Assembly: GCA_944323955.1 (NCBI GenBank)
Contig: CALUUK010000004.1
Coordinates: 1 to 64,000 of the forward strand
Source of the DNA: Candidatus Gastranaerophilales bacterium
GTDB taxonomy: Bacteria; Cyanobacteriota; Vampirovibrionia; Gastranaerophilales; Gastranaerophilaceae
Direction of reading: 5' to 3'
DNA: 64,000 nucleotides
Shown here: positions 27,151 to 35,499 of the stretch, in pieces
How positions within the stretch are numbered: the stretch's first letter is position 1
How the letters are laid out: every line of letters starts with the position of its first letter
Program-made: the position numbers and the translations under genes
The notes under the pieces: model-generated
Seen by the model: the letters and a program-made list of their open reading frames with translations, nothing else
The model's database searches: none
What the model was told of the DNA's origin: nothing

Positions 27151-28006
27151 AAATATACTCGTGCTTGAAAATATAGAAGCCGCCGTTGAGGGCACGGTAT
27201 CTCCATAAATTAGCGGTTTTACCTTTTGCTCTTTCATTACCTTCCATATTTTTTACAATAACCGCCTTCATCTTGAAGCCGATTTCGCGCATTTTATTTG
27301 CACAATCCGAACCTAAAGGTACAATTTCTCCGTTTGCGTATTTATCACCTATTATCAGTGCTGCAAATCTGCCTTTTTCAAGCATATCATATCCGTTTTT
27401 TGCAACCTGCGCGAAAAGTTCATAAAACTCTTGTGTGGATGAACAGTTGGATAAATCTTCTTTTCTGTCCGAAAATTTGATAATATCATCATACGGAGGG
27501 TGTAAAACCAAAAATTGCGCCTGCTTTTCCCTCATAATATCGAGTCTTGCCTGAATTTTTTCTTTTACCGTATCCGAGGCACTGTTCGCGCATATTAAGT
27601 TTACATCCGTAACCAACTCTTTTTCCGAAAATTTCTTTTTGACATTTTCAACCTGTTCGGGTTTAAGTTCAACGCCGATGCATCTTCTGCCCATGTTTAG
27701 CGCTTCTATTGCGGAAGTACCCGAACCTAAAAACATATCCAGCACAACATCGCCTTTTTTTGTAAATCTTTCATAAAGCTGCTGCGCTATTTGAGGAATA
27801 TAATTGCCGTGATATTCGTTTGAATGCCCTCTTGTGTTGTCTCTCGAGGCAAATTCCCACCAAGTATCGGTTTTTATGTGCGGATATTCTTTCCAGCTGT
27901 TTAAGTCAATGTCACTGTATGGCTTTGTCTTAACCTTTTTTACTACCCGCAAATCGGGTTTTTGTTCTTCAATTTTTATTCTTTTTGTATTATTTAATCT
28001 TGCCAT
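27131..28006 (-). CDS. site-specific DNA methyltransferase (N4/N6 type), orphan
   Basis: This has 291 residues from the ATG at 28006 (GGGGA 5-6 bases upstream); TTG at 28018 is less likely. Motif I DMFLGSGTS (90-98) binds SAM and the catalytic motif is HPPY (169-172), a known variant of (D/N/S)PPY. IGDKYANGEIVPLG follows. It would methylate the exocyclic amino group of A or C in a short target. No restriction enzyme is adjacent, so it may be an epigenetic or remnant enzyme. Confidence 0.85.
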   Translation of the reverse strand: MARLNNTKRIKIEEQKPDLRVVKKVKTKPYSDIDLNSWKEYPHIKTDTWWEFASRDNTRGHSNEYHGNYIPQIAQQLYERFTKKGDVVLDMFLGSGTSAIEALNMGRRCIGVELKPEQVENVKKKFSEKELVTDVNLICANSASDTVKEKIQARLDIMREKQAQFLVLHPPYDDIIKFSDRKEDLSNCSSTQEFYELFAQVAKNGYDMLEKGRFAALIIGDKYANGEIVPLGSDCANKMREIGFKMKAVIVKNMEGNERAKGKTANLWRYRALNGGFYIFKHEYIYVFQKV

Positions 28007-28232
28007 ACATTTCCCCAAATAAATACTATATTCATCTGTTTAGTATATAAAAATGCGGAATTTTTCGTATCATACATATTATTGATTTATTCAATAACTT
28101 GAATTTTTCGTAAAAAACCTTAAATTCTGAAAGTATTCGGGTTTTCCCGCTAAATAAAAAATACAACATATATATGATGCTCATACATGTAAAAAAATAT
28201 ATTGTATTCCTATAAGCAGATTAGGGCGTAAG

Positions 28233-29420
28233 ATGACGGATTTAGCTACAAAGAAAGATATAAGGACGATTAACGGAGCTGATATAGCCATAGGCTATCA
28301 GTGGTTTTATACTAATTTGTACAAAAAATTGGTTGAAAACAGTGAAAAATTCTTTGGCAGACCCTTTTCAATACGTTTTATGGGCGTATCAAGTGATGAA
28401 AATATTCTGTTTTACGGCGATGAATATTTTGTAAATAAATTGCCGATAACATCTTCGGCTGACTTTAACGTGAAAATTTCGGCAGATGTAATAAAATTTT
28501 TACTCGACGAAGCACTTGGTGCTTCTGAGAATAAATTCAATCTTAATAATCTTACGGATATTGAAGCCGGAGTTATAAAATCTTATATTATTCGTTTATA
28601 CAAAGGTGTTCAGGAAAATCTGGTAAAACAGGAACTTCCGAAACAACTTGTTCAAAATTATGAAAATCTTAATTTTACGTTCTTTATCAGAGAAGGGGAA
28701 AAACATATAGGTAAAATTATATTTCGTATTCCCGAATATGTAATACCTAAGATTGAGCCTGCTAAAAGAAATGAGGTATTTTCAATAGATGATTTTAAAA
28801 CTACAAAAGCGCTTTTGAAATTAAAGCTCGGAAGCACAAAAATATCTTTGACGGATATAAAAAACATAGAGAACGGCGATATTATAGTGCTTGAGAACAG
28901 TAATATAAATAAAATGTCGGTAGTATGGAAAGATGCGGAAACGCAGTTTAATATAAACCCCAACCCGTCATTAATAATAAGTATTAACAGTAACGGAGGC
29001 AATGAAATGGAAGAAGAAACAAGTACAAAATCTCAAAATATGTGGGATTCTATCCTTGTTGACGTAGTTGCGGAATTTGATAACGTTAAATTAACACTCG
29101 GGGAATTAAAACAAATTTCTGAAGGTTTGGTTATTGATGTCGGATCCGTATATGAAAATAAAATAAAATTACGGGTAGAAAATCAAATTGTGGCAACGGG
29201 CGAGCTCGTTATATTAAATGACAGATACGGTGTAAGAATAGAAGAAGTGAAAAAAAGCAAAGAAATAAAAAGTTCAAAACAAGCTGATGCCGCACCGCAA
29301 GCAAAGAAAGCCGCCGCAGCGCAGCCCCAAGCAAAAAAAGAAAAACAACCTGACAGTGCAAAACAAGGTGATGAAAACTTTGATTATTCGGATTTTGAAA
29401 TTGAAGACGAAAGTATTTAA
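28233..29420 (+). CDS. FliM/FliN-like switch protein with two SPOA domains
   Basis: This 395-residue protein carries a FliM-middle-like region (about 15-175, with LTDIEAGVIKSYI at 107-119), a first SPOA domain (about 190-252, LKLGSTKISLTDIKNIENGDII) and a canonical FliN-type SPOA (272-340). A Lys/Ala/Gln-rich disordered tail ends DYSDFEIEDESI. This is a FliM-FliN fusion or SctQ-like C-ring protein. It heads the fliO-P-Q-R cluster and an AGGG site precedes the ATG. Confidence 0.85.
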   Translation: MTDLATKKDIRTINGADIAIGYQWFYTNLYKKLVENSEKFFGRPFSIRFMGVSSDENILFYGDEYFVNKLPITSSADFNVKISADVIKFLLDEALGASENKFNLNNLTDIEAGVIKSYIIRLYKGVQENLVKQELPKQLVQNYENLNFTFFIREGEKHIGKIIFRIPEYVIPKIEPAKRNEVFSIDDFKTTKALLKLKLGSTKISLTDIKNIENGDIIVLENSNINKMSVVWKDAETQFNINPNPSLIISINSNGGNEMEEETSTKSQNMWDSILVDVVAEFDNVKLTLGELKQISEGLVIDVGSVYENKIKLRVENQIVATGELVILNDRYGVRIEEVKKSKEIKSSKQADAAPQAKKAAAAQPQAKKEKQPDSAKQGDENFDYSDFEIEDESI

Positions 29421-29428
29421 GGATGCAT

Positions 29429-29764
29429 ATGAACACTTATATTATGAATTTTATAGTTTATACCTTTGCAATGATAGGCTTTTTGCTGATGGTTTTATTT
29501 GTATATAAAAAAGCTGTCTATAGTGCACCTGTTAAGAATAATAAAAATATACTTAATGTTGAGACGTCAATGAAATTGTCTCCGACAAAAACAATATATG
29601 TAATAAATGCAGGAAAAGAAAGATTTTTGATTGCGGGAGATACCGCAAATACCACAATGCTTGCAAAACTTGAGAATACGGATTTTGAACCGGGCAATTT
29701 TTCTGCAAATACACTGCAGCGTCAGGAGGAAATCCTGCACACGACATCGGATAGTAAGAGGTAA
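29429..29764 (+). CDS. fliO: flagellar biosynthesis protein FliO
   Basis: It has one N-terminal transmembrane helix (about 8-27) then a small cytoplasmic domain with KLSPTKTIYVINAGKERFLIA, the FliO pattern. FliO helps assemble the FliP ring and is specific to flagellar rather than injectisome systems. ATG 29429 (111 residues) has AAGGA 5 bases upstream; ATG 29423 is the alternative. It lies between the FliM/N gene and fliP. Confidence 0.82.
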   Translation: MNTYIMNFIVYTFAMIGFLLMVLFVYKKAVYSAPVKNNKNILNVETSMKLSPTKTIYVINAGKERFLIAGDTANTTMLAKLENTDFEPGNFSANTLQRQEEILHTTSDSKR

Positions 29765-29767
29765 AAA

Positions 29768-30409
29768 ATGGAAGCATTATTAAAAGATTTAAGTCCCGTA
29801 CTTCAACTGTTGGCAGTAATGGCAATGTTCTCAATGCTGCCGTTTATGTTCGTTTGTATGACGAGTTTTCTGAGGTATGCAATTGTTTTCGGATTTTTAA
29901 AACAAGCGCTCGGTGCCCAGCAAATACCACCTGCTATAGTTCTTGTAGGTCTTTCAATGATATTGACTTTCTATACTATGGCTCCCGTATTTCAACAAAT
30001 GTATGAAGTAGGTTCTAAACCATATCAGGAATCAGGTTCAATGGTTCTTGCAATATCCGAAGGTTCAAAACCGTTGAAAGAATTTATGCTTAAACAAACA
30101 AGAGAACAGGATTTGGCATTTTTTGTACAACTTGCAAGAAAAGAAGCTCCCGAAAGTGTTGAAGATATTACAATATGGGAAGCAGCTCCCGCTTATATAT
30201 TAAGCGAACTTAAAACTGCTTTTGAAATCGGATTTATAATTTTTATTCCGTTTATTGTTTTGGACCTTGTTGTTGCAAACGTATTGTTAGCATTGGGGAT
30301 GTTTATGTTATCTCCGACAATTGTTTCTTTGCCGTTTAAACTGCTGATATTTATAGCTGTTGACGGCTGGGGGCTTGTTGTGAACGGACTTGTAGGCAGT
30401 TATAACTAA
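29768..30409 (+). CDS. fliP: flagellar export gate protein FliP
   Basis: FliP forms the core ring of the export gate with FliQ and FliR. The 213 residues include MTSFLRYAIVFGFLKQALGAQQIPP (31-55), LSMILTFYTMAPV and the terminal LPFKLLIFIAVDGWGLVVNGLVGSY. All are strongly conserved. It lacks the signal peptide found in many FliP proteins and is close to SctR in length. It starts 3 bases after the fliO stop. Confidence 0.95.
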   Translation: MEALLKDLSPVLQLLAVMAMFSMLPFMFVCMTSFLRYAIVFGFLKQALGAQQIPPAIVLVGLSMILTFYTMAPVFQQMYEVGSKPYQESGSMVLAISEGSKPLKEFMLKQTREQDLAFFVQLARKEAPESVEDITIWEAAPAYILSELKTAFEIGFIIFIPFIVLDLVVANVLLALGMFMLSPTIVSLPFKLLIFIAVDGWGLVVNGLVGSYN

Positions 30410-30418
30410 GGGTTATTT

Positions 30419-30916
30419 ATGGAAATTTTAATAGAATATTTTGCAAAAGGTTTGATGACAATGCTTATGATAACGATGCCGTGTGTATTGACCGCAGCGG
30501 CTATCGGTCTTATTGTTGGTATTTTGCAGGCTGTTACTCAGGTTCAGGAACAAACGATAGCCGCTGCTCCTAAAATTTTTGCCGTATTTCTTGTTATTAT
30601 TTTGCTTGGAACCGGATATTTAAGGCTTTTAACCAATCTTTTTCATGAAGGCTCATCCATTGCATTTAATGTAATTCCTAAAAATGACGCATTTGTTTTG
30701 CCTGCGGATTATTATAATTATACAAAACCGTTTATTGATGAAATGAAAACGGATTATAAAAAAGATATGGTTCCGATGTCAACGATTTTAAATTCCCCGT
30801 CAAGAACTATGGGAAATGATAAAAAAGACAGATTCAGCGTTTTAAGAAACGGTGCGGTTGAAGTTCCCGCTCCGAATCTTGTTGAAAGAAAAACCATAAT
30901 GGAAAACAGAAGATAA
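30419..30916 (+). CDS. fliQ: export gate protein FliQ with C-terminal extension
   Basis: Residues 1-90 are a normal FliQ with two membrane helices (MPCVLTAAAIGLIVGILQAVTQVQEQT, then IFAVFLVIILLG). FliQ is usually about 90 residues; here a further 75 or so, hydrophilic and predicted disordered (ending LVERKTIMENRR), follow in frame. The extension would lie beyond the second helix. AAGGG precedes the ATG. It is part of the fliO-P-Q-R run. Confidence 0.93.
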   Translation: MEILIEYFAKGLMTMLMITMPCVLTAAAIGLIVGILQAVTQVQEQTIAAAPKIFAVFLVIILLGTGYLRLLTNLFHEGSSIAFNVIPKNDAFVLPADYYNYTKPFIDEMKTDYKKDMVPMSTILNSPSRTMGNDKKDRFSVLRNGAVEVPAPNLVERKTIMENRR

Positions 30917-30931
30917 TTTCGGTAAGATAAA

Positions 30932-31714
30932 ATGCTAGATACTATTTTAACAGAGTTTCCTAAATATTTTCCCGAAATAAACGGAGCCTTGGCTGCGGGA
31001 GTTCCCGTTTTTGCAAGAGTTGCCGGATTGATGAGAGCAACACCGTTTTTAAAGAGAACAGAAATTCCTACGATTGCAAAAATAGGATTTGCTTTTATAT
31101 TTACGGTAATGCTGTGTATGTTTTTAAAACCTGCTCCGCCTACAAATGAAGTGTCGATGTTATATTCCATAATTGTTAATTTTATATGCGGTGCAATAAT
31201 AGGGTTTGTAATTAATTGTATTATTCAGGCGATTGAAGCCGGAGGTGATATGATTAACAGCCAGCAAGGTTTAACCGCAGCGACGATTATGGATCCTTCA
31301 AGTTCTTCTCAGGTCTCTATTATGGGGAAAATATTCGGTATTCTGGCAATTATAATTTTTCTGCAAATAGGCGGAGCTTATTGGACTTTTAACGCGTTTA
31401 TAAGAAGTTTTGAAATATTTCCTATATATTCATACGCTATTCCGCTTGACAGTATAATAAATATGCCTTATCTCGTGAAGATTACTTCAAATGTTTTATA
31501 TGTAGGATTACAAATAGCCTCACCGGTTCTTATTGCTACTTTGGGACAGGATATTATACTCGGGGTTATTAACAGAACCGCCCAGCAGGTTCCGGTTTTT
31601 CAGATGAGCTTTATGTTTAAGCCGGGGCTCGGTGCCGTAATTTTAGTTATTATTATGCCTAATATGCTTAATATTATTGAAGATTATTTCCTGTCGTTTT
31701 CAAATATATTTTAA
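30932..31714 (+). CDS. fliR: export gate protein FliR
   Basis: This 260-residue multi-helix membrane protein completes the FliPQR gate. FARVAGLMRATPFLKRTEIPTIAKIGFAF, AGGDMINSQQGLTAATIMDPSSSSQ and FQMSFMFKPGLGAVIL are FliR hallmarks. Neither flhB nor a full-length flhA follows, unlike many flagellar loci. It ends 8 bases from a converging small gene. Confidence 0.94.
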   Translation: MLDTILTEFPKYFPEINGALAAGVPVFARVAGLMRATPFLKRTEIPTIAKIGFAFIFTVMLCMFLKPAPPTNEVSMLYSIIVNFICGAIIGFVINCIIQAIEAGGDMINSQQGLTAATIMDPSSSSQVSIMGKIFGILAIIIFLQIGGAYWTFNAFIRSFEIFPIYSYAIPLDSIINMPYLVKITSNVLYVGLQIASPVLIATLGQDIILGVINRTAQQVPVFQMSFMFKPGLGAVILVIIMPNMLNIIEDYFLSFSNIF

Positions 31715-31733
31715 TTTTTATTCTAATTAAAAT
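31708..31733. terminator. AT-only stem between converging genes
   Basis: A 9-bp perfect but all A/T stem (ATTTTAATT 31708-31716, AATTAAAAT 31725-31733) with an 8-base loop spans the fliR stop and the end of the converging small gene. Terminator function is weakly supported. Confidence 0.3.
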
Positions 31734-31965
31734 AATCGCAAATAAGTTCTTTTTTTGCAGGTTTTACTTTTTTTATTAATTTATTCAGAAAAGAGACATC
31801 TTTTTTCATCAACTTGTCGCGCAATATTGCTTTTTCAATTAAAAGTTTATTAAAAGATTCATTTAATGCCGTTTTTTCATCGGTTAAGTGGGGCTTTATT
31901 GTTAATAATTTCATTTTACAGCTTTGTATTGCGTCTTTAATTTCCTGGGCTTTTTTTCTGTTCAT
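31723..31965 (-). CDS. small basic helical protein
   Basis: It has 80 residues from the ATG at 31965, chosen because AGGAA lies about 9 bases upstream; longer in-frame versions run into the promoter of the next gene and lack such a site. The sequence is lysine-rich and predicted as a helical hairpin or coiled coil (MNRKKAQEIKDAIQSCKMKL ... KLIKKVKPAKKEL). No family recognised. Convergent with fliR, it might be a chaperone-like partner of the export genes, but that is only positional. Confidence 0.5.
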   Translation of the reverse strand: MNRKKAQEIKDAIQSCKMKLLTIKPHLTDEKTALNESFNKLLIEKAILRDKLMKKDVSFLNKLIKKVKPAKKELICDYFN

Positions 31966-32090
31966 AAATTGCTTTCCTAATTGTGTATGCAGATATCTAA
32001 CCATTTCATTTACTGTTTTATAATAATAAATTTTTAGTTGAAATAATTCCCCCAAAAAGTTTAAAAACTTAATTAAAATGTAAACTATTA

Positions 32091-32121
32091 TTGTATTTTT
32101 GGTGTAAATTTTTGATATACT
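32091..32121 (+). promoter_or_regulatory. promoter, leaderless start of the GT9 gene
   Basis: An extended -10 TG-A-TATACT (hexamer 32116-32121) lies 8 bases before the ATG at 32130. TTGTAT at 32091-32096 is a possible -35 (19-bp spacer). No Shine-Dalgarno sequence is present. Confidence 0.5.
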
Positions 32122-32129
32122 TGAATAAG

Positions 32130-33200
32130 ATGAAAAAAGACAATATAAAAAAAATACTGATAATACGCTTAAGTGCACTGGGTGATACCATTCATACTCT
32201 GCCGATGGCGCTTGCAATAAAAAAACAATATCCCGATGCACAAATTGATTGGGTTGTTGAGGATAAAGCATCTAAATTTATTATTAATAATCCTCTTATA
32301 ACGAATGTATATGAACTTCCTAAAAAAAGATGGAGCCGGAATAAAAATAAAGCAGCAAATTTAATTGAATTTATTCAAATAATAAAAAGAATAAGAAAAG
32401 AAGAATATGACATTGCACTTGACCCCCAGCAGCTTTTTAAAAGCGGTATTATTCTCGGTCTTTCGGGTGCAAAAAGAAGGATTACTCTTGACGGCGGGAG
32501 AGAGTGTTCTTTCTTGTTTGCAAATGAAATAATAAAAACCGGTAAAAAACCATTTGATATTAATTATCATGTAGTTAAAAGAAATCTTGATATTGCAAGG
32601 TATCTGGGCTGCAAAGAGCTTAAAGCCGAATTTGTAATTCCCGACTTTAAGGAAAGTGTTTCACCGAATATTAAAAATATAATAAAAAATCTTGATGATT
32701 CAAAAAAAACCGTTGTAATTGCTCCTGCAACAACCTGGTATAATAAACATTGGACAAAAAACGGCTGGCAGGATGTTATAAATAATTTAAAAGATAAATA
32801 TAATATTCTTATAACCGCGTCCGAGAAAGAAAAGGAACTGATATATAAAATTCTTTTCGGAGCGGAAAATAACGGAAATATATATGATTTGTCGGGAATG
32901 ACTTCTTTGGGCGATTTAGTTTACATATATAAACATTCTGATATGGTTATAAGCCCCGATTCCGGCAGTGCGCATGTCGCCTGGGCTGCGGGGGCTCAGT
33001 CTATAATAACACTGTTTTTTGCCACTTCCGAAAAAAGAACGGCTCCATACGGAGATAAATATTTTTCAATCTCACCAAATATCAAATGCCATCCCTGTAT
33101 GAAACGCAAGTGCCAAAACAGAGCATTTCCGTTGGATTGCGTGTATAAAATTACTCCTGATCAAATTATAAATATTGTAAATAATGTTTTACAAGAATAA
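32130..33200 (+). CDS. glycosyltransferase family 9 (LPS heptosyltransferase-like)
   Basis: It has 356 residues from the ATG at 32130; the in-frame start upstream lies within the promoter. ILIIRLSALGDTIHTLPMALAIKKQYPDA is the GT9 opening. VVIAPATTWYNKHW, DLSGMTSLGDLVYIYKHSDMVISPDSGSAHVAWAAG and a C-terminal pair of cysteines (CHPCMKRKC) follow. GT9 enzymes move heptose from ADP-heptose to lipid A-Kdo. The donor cannot be proven, but heptose-pathway genes occur in this window. Confidence 0.88.
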   Translation: MKKDNIKKILIIRLSALGDTIHTLPMALAIKKQYPDAQIDWVVEDKASKFIINNPLITNVYELPKKRWSRNKNKAANLIEFIQIIKRIRKEEYDIALDPQQLFKSGIILGLSGAKRRITLDGGRECSFLFANEIIKTGKKPFDINYHVVKRNLDIARYLGCKELKAEFVIPDFKESVSPNIKNIIKNLDDSKKTVVIAPATTWYNKHWTKNGWQDVINNLKDKYNILITASEKEKELIYKILFGAENNGNIYDLSGMTSLGDLVYIYKHSDMVISPDSGSAHVAWAAGAQSIITLFFATSEKRTAPYGDKYFSISPNIKCHPCMKRKCQNRAFPLDCVYKITPDQIINIVNNVLQE

Positions 33201-33217
33201 TAAATCGGGTATATAAT
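33188..33217 (+). promoter_or_regulatory. sigma70-type promoter of the GGDEF gene
   Basis: TTTACA (33188-33193, five of six consensus bases) and TATAAT (33212-33217) are separated by 18 bp. The promoter overlaps the end of the GT9 gene. Confidence 0.65.
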
Positions 33218-33248
33218 ATGTAAACAAGATTAATTCGGATAGGTTTTC

Positions 33249-35162
33249 GTGAATATATTCTCTGGATTAAAAGATATCTTAGGTCAAATAAATAATATAG
33301 ATGGAGCAATATACGCAAAGGGTAAGGATCTTGCCGACGTATATGCGAAAAATATTGTTCTGGAAGAGGAAATTGCCGCAAGAACAAAAGAACTTGAACA
33401 GGCAAATCAAACTATTTTAACTCTTAACAGTGTCTGGGATATGATGAATTCTTCTCAGCCGCTTTCCAGTATGCTTAATAAAATTGTAAGTATTTTGCAC
33501 AATGAAATGGGATATCAATTCGTTGCAATTTTGAAGTTACACGATGAAAATGTTGATGCACCTTATTTTTCTGCAATGTCTGTGTCTTCACACTCTAATA
33601 TAGAAAAAATATTTAATCTTATGGGGTTAGATATTGATACATATAAGATTCCTTATGTGGGAAATTCAATAGTTGCAAAGGCAATTAATGAAAAACAAAT
33701 ATATTCGACTCCGGATATGGACGGCGTAATAGGTATGTTTTTCCCTTCTTTATCAAAAGAACAAAAAGATGAATTTATGAAGTTAATACAGTCCAAAATA
33801 TTTTCTATTGTTCCTTTGGTAAGTAAACAAAGTGATTATAAAGGCTGCGTTATTGTAACATCAGAGCGCAATGATATTACGGATACCGAAAGCAATTTTT
33901 TGACTCTTTATGCAAATCAGATAGAGCTTGCCATAGTGGTTGCAAAATTGTTTGAAGAGGTTCAGAAACAGGCAATTACCGACCCGCTTACGGGCTTATA
34001 TAACAGAAGATATTTTGAAGATAATGTTGTAAAAGAAGCCGAAAGGTCATTAAGACTTAAACAGCCGTTTTCACTCATCTCTATGGATTTGGACTTTTTG
34101 AAAAAAATTAATGATACATACGGTCATCAATATGGTGATATTGCTATTAAAACAATAGCAAATGTTTTAAAAACAGAGGCACGCTCTATTGATATTCCTG
34201 CGAGAATAGGCGGTGAAGAATTCAGTCTTATGCTTCCCGGGGTTGACTCAAAAGGTGCATATATCGCAGCGGAAAGAATAAGAAAATCAATTGAAAGTCA
34301 GGAACTTGAAACAATCGGCGGTATTACCGCAAGTATAGGTGTAGCTACGTTTCTTGAACATTCTGATCGTATAGACGAGCTTGTTGAGTTTGCCGATCAG
34401 GCAATGTATAAGGCTAAAATAAACGGACGTAATCAGGTGCAGATAGCACAAAGAGATTGCGAAATAAACTGGCAGCAGGTTGCCGTTGAAACTTTCCTTG
34501 ATATTCTTGTTAAAAAACGTATTCCTGTAAGTGATGAACTCGCGGAAAGTATGGAAGAAAAACTTAATGCGATAAAAACCGTGGGCAAAAATTCGAAAGA
34601 TGTCCTTTATACCATTGTGGATATGATTTCTCAAACATATAATCAAATGTATAAAGCGGGAACTACCAAATCTAAACTTCTTTTAGCTGTTATGCTTGCA
34701 AAAAGACTTGATTTACCGACGGAAGAAATTGATAAATTAAGGCTGGCAATTCTTTTGTATGACATCGGTAATATCATGATTCCCGAAGAAATTTTTAATA
34801 AAAAAGAACCGTTAACGGAAAAAGAACGAGCTATTATAAAACAGCATCCGATTATTGCGGCACGTGAAATATTAAAACCGATATCAAATATCCAGGATAT
34901 TATTCCCATAATTGAAAGCCATCATGAGAACTGGGACGGAAACGGATATCCGCAGCATAAATCCGGAATGGATATACCCATTACTTCGCAGATAGTTTTG
35001 CTGGTTGATTCTTTCTATGCAATGACCCAGGACAGACCCTACAGACAGGCTTATACAGTCGATGAAGTTATGGAAATAATAAAAGAACAAGCAGGCAAAA
35101 GATGGAATGAAAAACTCGTTGAAGATTTCATTTACATTATAAAAAATGAACCGTCGAGATAA
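33249..35162 (+). CDS. GAF-GGDEF-degenerate HD-GYP signalling protein
   Basis: The 637-residue cytoplasmic protein has an N-terminal coiled coil (20-60), a GAF-like domain (about 70-235), a GGDEF domain with GGEEF (about 321-325) preceded by an RxxD inhibitory site (RSID), and an HD-GYP-like domain (about 440-637). The GGDEF part should make cyclic di-GMP. In the HD-GYP part the HD pair is Y504-D505 and GK is GN, while HHE and GYP remain; phosphodiesterase activity is doubtful. The start is GTG with an AGG site upstream. Confidence 0.88.
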   Translation: MNIFSGLKDILGQINNIDGAIYAKGKDLADVYAKNIVLEEEIAARTKELEQANQTILTLNSVWDMMNSSQPLSSMLNKIVSILHNEMGYQFVAILKLHDENVDAPYFSAMSVSSHSNIEKIFNLMGLDIDTYKIPYVGNSIVAKAINEKQIYSTPDMDGVIGMFFPSLSKEQKDEFMKLIQSKIFSIVPLVSKQSDYKGCVIVTSERNDITDTESNFLTLYANQIELAIVVAKLFEEVQKQAITDPLTGLYNRRYFEDNVVKEAERSLRLKQPFSLISMDLDFLKKINDTYGHQYGDIAIKTIANVLKTEARSIDIPARIGGEEFSLMLPGVDSKGAYIAAERIRKSIESQELETIGGITASIGVATFLEHSDRIDELVEFADQAMYKAKINGRNQVQIAQRDCEINWQQVAVETFLDILVKKRIPVSDELAESMEEKLNAIKTVGKNSKDVLYTIVDMISQTYNQMYKAGTTKSKLLLAVMLAKRLDLPTEEIDKLRLAILLYDIGNIMIPEEIFNKKEPLTEKERAIIKQHPIIAAREILKPISNIQDIIPIIESHHENWDGNGYPQHKSGMDIPITSQIVLLVDSFYAMTQDRPYRQAYTVDEVMEIIKEQAGKRWNEKLVEDFIYIIKNEPSR

Positions 35163-35164
35163 TA

Positions 35165-35422
35165 TTATTCGTCAATACTGAAAACGGATTGACCTTGTTC
35201 TTCTTTTATGGCTGTTTCAAGCAGAATGTATGTCATATATGCTCCGAGAGCAACGGCTTTCGGGTCTAAATCAGTATTTTGTGCAGCTTCAATTATCGCT
35301 TGATTTATCTCAGGATTTTCATCTTTTATATAATGAATCATTTTTTTTCTCCAAGAACGAACATCTTGGAAAATTTCTGCGAAGCATAATGAAGATTGTT
35401 CCGGAGTTATAATTGGAAGCAT
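35165..35422 (-). CDS. small hypothetical protein
   Basis: It has 85 residues from the ATG at 35422 (GAGGGA directly upstream at good spacing); the longer start at 35452 lacks a site. It is predicted mostly helical with SWRKKMIHYIKDENPEINQAIIEAA and an acidic end. There is no signal peptide or membrane helix. No family is recognised. It converges with the GGDEF gene with a 2-base gap and could belong with it functionally, but only position suggests this. Confidence 0.6.
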   Translation of the reverse strand: MLPIITPEQSSLCFAEIFQDVRSWRKKMIHYIKDENPEINQAIIEAAQNTDLDPKAVALGAYMTYILLETAIKEEQGQSVFSIDE

Positions 35423-35499
35423 ATTTCCCTCTCTGCTTATTATTAATTGCAATTATATTAACAAACTTACAGCCTTGCATCATATAAGAAGAGTAATTG

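Noticed and set aside
28007-28232. Leader before the FliM/FliN-like gene considered as a riboswitch
   Set aside because: No stable hairpin series or known aptamer core was visible; it seems an ordinary AT-rich divergent promoter region.
31966-32271. Longer N terminus for the small gene ending at 31723
   Set aside because: The extra codons overlap the promoter and start of the divergent GT9 gene, lack a ribosome-binding site and read as low-quality hydrophobic sequence.
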